Source: JBQTHP01 sp052389755
GTDB lineage: Bacteria; Pseudomonadota; Gammaproteobacteria; Steroidobacterales; Steroidobacteraceae
Assembly (NCBI GenBank): GCA_052389755.1
Contig: JBQTHP010000037.1
Span: forward strand, 1-29,876
DNA length: 29,876 nucleotides
Direction: 5' to 3'
Part shown: positions 27,969 to 29,876 of the stretch, in pieces
How the letters are laid out: each line of letters starts with the position of its first letter
Position numbering within the stretch: the stretch's first letter is position 1
Notes under the pieces: model-generated
What the model was told of the DNA's origin: nothing
Databases searched by the model: none
What the model saw: only the letters and a program-made list of their open reading frames with translations
Position numbers and translations under genes: made by a program

Positions 27969-28627
27969 CCGACGCGCCTCGTCCGGCCGACCCGAAACGC
28001 GGCCGGACGCTGCGGCGCTACCTGGTCGCGGGCGTGCTCGTGTGGCTGCCGATCCTCGCGACGGTGTGGGTCGTGCGCTTCATCGTGCAGCTCATGGATC
28101 GGACGCTGGAGTTTCTACCCGTCGCGTATCAGCCCCAGGCCGTGCTCGGCTTCCCGCTACCGGGCCTCGGCGTCGTGTTCGCGTTTCTCGTGCTGCTCGT
28201 CACCGGCCTTCTCGTGACGAATTTCGTCGGCCGACGGCTCGTCGCCTACTGGGAGGATCTCATGCAGCGCATCCCGCTCGTGCGCTCGGTCTACACGAGC
28301 GTCAAGGGGTTCGCCGAGACGGTGTTCGCGCAGAAGGGCAGCTCGTTCCGCCAGGTGGTGATGGTCGAATACCCCCGCAAGGAAATGTGGAGCATCGGCT
28401 TCATCACGGCGGACGACATCGCCGAGATCAGCGCGAAAACGGGCGAGCAGCAGATGTGCGTCTACGTCCCGACCACGCCCAATCCCACGTCCGGTCTCAT
28501 CGTCATGGTCCCGCGCCGCGAAGTGGTCTACCTCGACATGAGCGTCGATTCGGCGATGAAGATGATCGTCACGTTGGGCATCGTCGTGCCCGAGCCCGGA
28601 GAAAGACAGAAAGCCAAGAAGAGCTGA
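27965..28627 (+). CDS. DUF502 family inner-membrane protein
   Basis: This 220-residue membrane protein of unknown function belongs to the DUF502 family. After a charged N-terminus it has hydrophobic segments at about 18-44 and 62-88, then a soluble domain with the family's LMQRIPLVRSVYTSVKGFAETVF, VVMVEYPRKEMWSIGFIT and VPTTPNPTSGLIVMVPR. The C-terminal domain ends with a short Lys/Glu tail. It is translationally coupled to the zinc-ribbon gene (ATGA overlap). In many proteobacteria it lies directly upstream of aspS, but here 490 bp separate them. Confidence 0.9.
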   Translation: MTDAPRPADPKRGRTLRRYLVAGVLVWLPILATVWVVRFIVQLMDRTLEFLPVAYQPQAVLGFPLPGLGVVFAFLVLLVTGLLVTNFVGRRLVAYWEDLMQRIPLVRSVYTSVKGFAETVFAQKGSSFRQVVMVEYPRKEMWSIGFITADDIAEISAKTGEQQMCVYVPTTPNPTSGLIVMVPRREVVYLDMSVDSAMKMIVTLGIVVPEPGERQKAKKS

Positions 28628-29117
28628 CGCGCCCACGAGCGCCCCGCGTCCACTTGCCTCCACACCGCGCGCGGTTCGCAGTGCGCGAACATCGGCTCGG
28701 GTTGACGTTTGGCAAGGCCGCACGCAGATGGGTTTCGCGCTGGCAGGTGCCAGGATGACTGACCGGAACAGACGATAGCCGGCACAGGTATCGTCAACCC
28801 TCTCGCGTGAAATGGCGGTGCGCTGAAAGACCACGACTCGTCGAGCGCGGCACAAGCAAGAGAAGACCGTTCGCGCGCGAACGAGTGGGGTGCATCGAGG
28901 GCTCTGCGGCGATCGTGTTGGCAGGTGCCGAGGCCGCGCGTCCGGCGCGCAGTCACCATGCCTCATCAGGTTGCCATTTCGGCCACACAAACGGAGCGCG
29001 CGCGCGGCCGAGGGAATATCCCGTCAGGGATACACCGGACCACGATCGCGCAGGGCCCTCGATGCGCCCCGCTCGTGGGCGCGCCAGCGCTCTTCTCTTG
29101 CTACCATTCGCGCCCTT
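28628..29117. other. 490-bp gene-free region between DUF502 gene and aspS
   Basis: No ORF here has family resemblance or a plausible start; the open frames on both strands look like GC-rich shadows. Several short palindromes are present: GTTCGC-N5-GCGAAC (28674-28690), the 16-bp CGTTCGCGCGCGAACG (28868-28883) with the same half-sites, CTGGCA-GG-TGCCAG (28740-28753), and TATCCC-GTCA-GGGATA (29017-29032) in the expected aspS leader. TGGCAGGTGCC occurs twice (28741 and 28919). A TTGACG at 28702 has no good -10 partner. TACCAT (29102-29107), just before the aspS ATG, is a weak -10 candidate. Nothing further could be recognised. Confidence 0.6.
28868..28883. repeat. Perfect 16-bp palindrome
   Basis: CGTTCGCGCGCGAACG is fully self-complementary and shares the GTTCGC/GCGAAC arms with the inverted repeat at 28674-28690. 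It could be a dimeric regulator site. It could also be chance, since alternating CG is common in this sequence. Confidence 0.4.
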
Positions 29118-29876
29118 ATGCGCTCCCATTACTGCGGACACGTCAACGAAACCCTCACCGGTCAGGAGGTTACCGTCGCCGGCTGGGTGCATCGCCGCCG
29201 CGATCACGGCGGGGTGATCTTCGTCGATCTGCGCGACCGCGAGGGCCTGCTGCAGGTGGTGTTCGATCCGGATGCGGCCGATGTCTTCGCGACCGCCGAG
29301 AAGCTGCGCAACGAGTTCGTGATCCGCGTGAAGGGGCGCGTGCGCGAGCGGCCCGCGGGAACCGCCAACGCGAACATGCCGACCGGACGCGTCGAGGTGC
29401 TCGCTCGCGAGCTCGAGCTCCTGAACCGCTCCGAGCCGTTGCCTTTTCAGCTCGACGAGAACGTGAACGAAGAGATGCGGCTGAAGTATCGCTACATCGA
29501 TCTTCGGCGCGACGTGATGAACCAGCGCCTGCGCCAGAGGCATCGCATCACGCGTGCGATGCGCGCCTATCTCGATGCGAACGGCTTCGTCGATCTCGAG
29601 ACGCCGATGCTCACGAAGGCGACGCCCGAAGGCGCGCGTGACTATCTCGTGCCGAGCCGCACGCATCCGGGCAAGTTCTTCGCGCTGCCGCAGTCGCCGC
29701 AGATCTTCAAGCAGCTGCTCATGATGTCGGGCTTCGATCGCTACTATCAGATCGTGCGCTGCTTCCGCGACGAGGACCTGCGCGCGGATCGCCAGCCCGA
29801 GTTCACGCAGCTCGACGTCGAACTGTCTTTTTTGTCTCAACAAGAGATTCAGAGCCTCATGGAGGGCCTTATCCGC
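29118..29876 (+). CDS. aspS: Aspartyl-tRNA synthetase, N-terminal 253 residues (runs off window)
   Basis: AspRS attaches aspartate to tRNA in the cytoplasm. The ATG at 29118 opens a frame that stays open to the end of the window, so the gene is partial at its 3' end (full family length is about 590). The N-terminal OB-fold anticodon-binding domain (1-105) includes VTVAGWVHRRRDHGG and VDLRDREGLLQVVFDP. The class II catalytic domain begins around 130 with MRLKYRYIDLRR, motif 1 is near ETPMLTKATPEGARDYLVPSR, and motif 2 is FRDEDLRADRQPEFTQ with Arg217, the same number as in E. coli. His30 and Gly81 match the residues reported for non-discriminating AspRS such as that of Pseudomonas aeruginosa, where discriminating enzymes have Leu and Lys. 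The last 56 bases are only about 46 percent GC and use TCT, TTT, TTG and CAA codons unlike the rest of the gene. Confidence 0.95.
   Translation, partial: MRSHYCGHVNETLTGQEVTVAGWVHRRRDHGGVIFVDLRDREGLLQVVFDPDAADVFATAEKLRNEFVIRVKGRVRERPAGTANANMPTGRVEVLARELELLNRSEPLPFQLDENVNEEMRLKYRYIDLRRDVMNQRLRQRHRITRAMRAYLDANGFVDLETPMLTKATPEGARDYLVPSRTHPGKFFALPQSPQIFKQLLMMSGFDRYYQIVRCFRDEDLRADRQPEFTQLDVELSFLSQQEIQSLMEGLIR

Noticed and set aside
28528..28959. Minus-strand open frames in the DUF502-aspS spacer as possible small genes
   Set aside because: They have no recognisable domain or ribosome-binding site, their composition is like shadow frames, and they overlap the end of the DUF502 gene.

Overview
The window is a GC-rich, densely coded stretch of what looks like the chromosome of a gammaproteobacterium. 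The indicators are zapD, yacG, divergent bamD/rluD, pgeF next to clpB, the pilB-pilC-pilD-coaE-zapD-yacG order, and pilS/pilR beside sucC/sucD. Placing pilRS next to sucCD, together with secreted S9 peptidases, recalls Xanthomonadales/Steroidobacterales-type genomes. That placement rests on remembered gene order and no search was run. No tRNA, rRNA, CRISPR, IS element or prophage gene was seen.

Layout. Positions 1-4470 hold two divergent secreted proline-specific peptidases of family S9, a DPP IV type on the minus strand and a prolyl oligopeptidase on the plus strand, only 27 bp apart. Positions 4474-10075 (minus strand) are the run pilB-pilC-pilD-coaE-zapD-yacG: the type IV pilus assembly ATPase, platform protein and prepilin peptidase, then CoA synthesis, Z-ring and gyrase-inhibitor genes. 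Positions 10260-10742 are the major pilin gene pilA, with a strong terminator and a near-consensus sigma-54 promoter. Positions 10971-17657 (minus strand) are a tightly coupled unit pilS-pilR-methyltransferase-GT2-STT3-like transferase, ending just upstream of pilA. Positions 17752-21469 are sucC-sucD-nadE on the plus strand. A 59-bp double palindrome separates nadE from convergent bamD. Positions 22396-24841 are rluD-pgeF-ZIP transporter, with overlapping start/stop codons. Then follow clpB, an FmdB-type zinc-ribbon gene overlapping a DUF502 membrane-protein gene, a 490-bp gene-free stretch, and the first 253 codons of aspS, which runs off the window.

How the genes work together. PilS and PilR are the sensor and sigma-54 activator of pilin transcription. 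The pilA promoter has the matching -24/-12 element, and inverted repeats lie about 110-140 bp further upstream, where an activator would bind. PilB, PilC, PilD and PilA supply motor, platform, processing enzyme and subunit. Three genes translationally coupled behind pilR encode a class I methyltransferase, a DPM1-like polyprenyl-phosphate glycosyltransferase and a GT-C transferase. The last keeps the GXD, DXH and TIXE catalytic motifs of oligosaccharyltransferases (STT3/AglB/PglB) but has SNDG-type residues in place of WWDYG. The pilin has no N-X-S/T sequon. The best candidate for an undescribed system here is therefore a pilin- or surface-protein glycosylation module, co-regulated with the pilus, that uses an OST-like enzyme with altered acceptor recognition.

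A second point is that the AspRS fragment carries the His and Gly residues typical of non-discriminating enzymes, which would imply tRNA-dependent Asn-tRNA synthesis in this organism.
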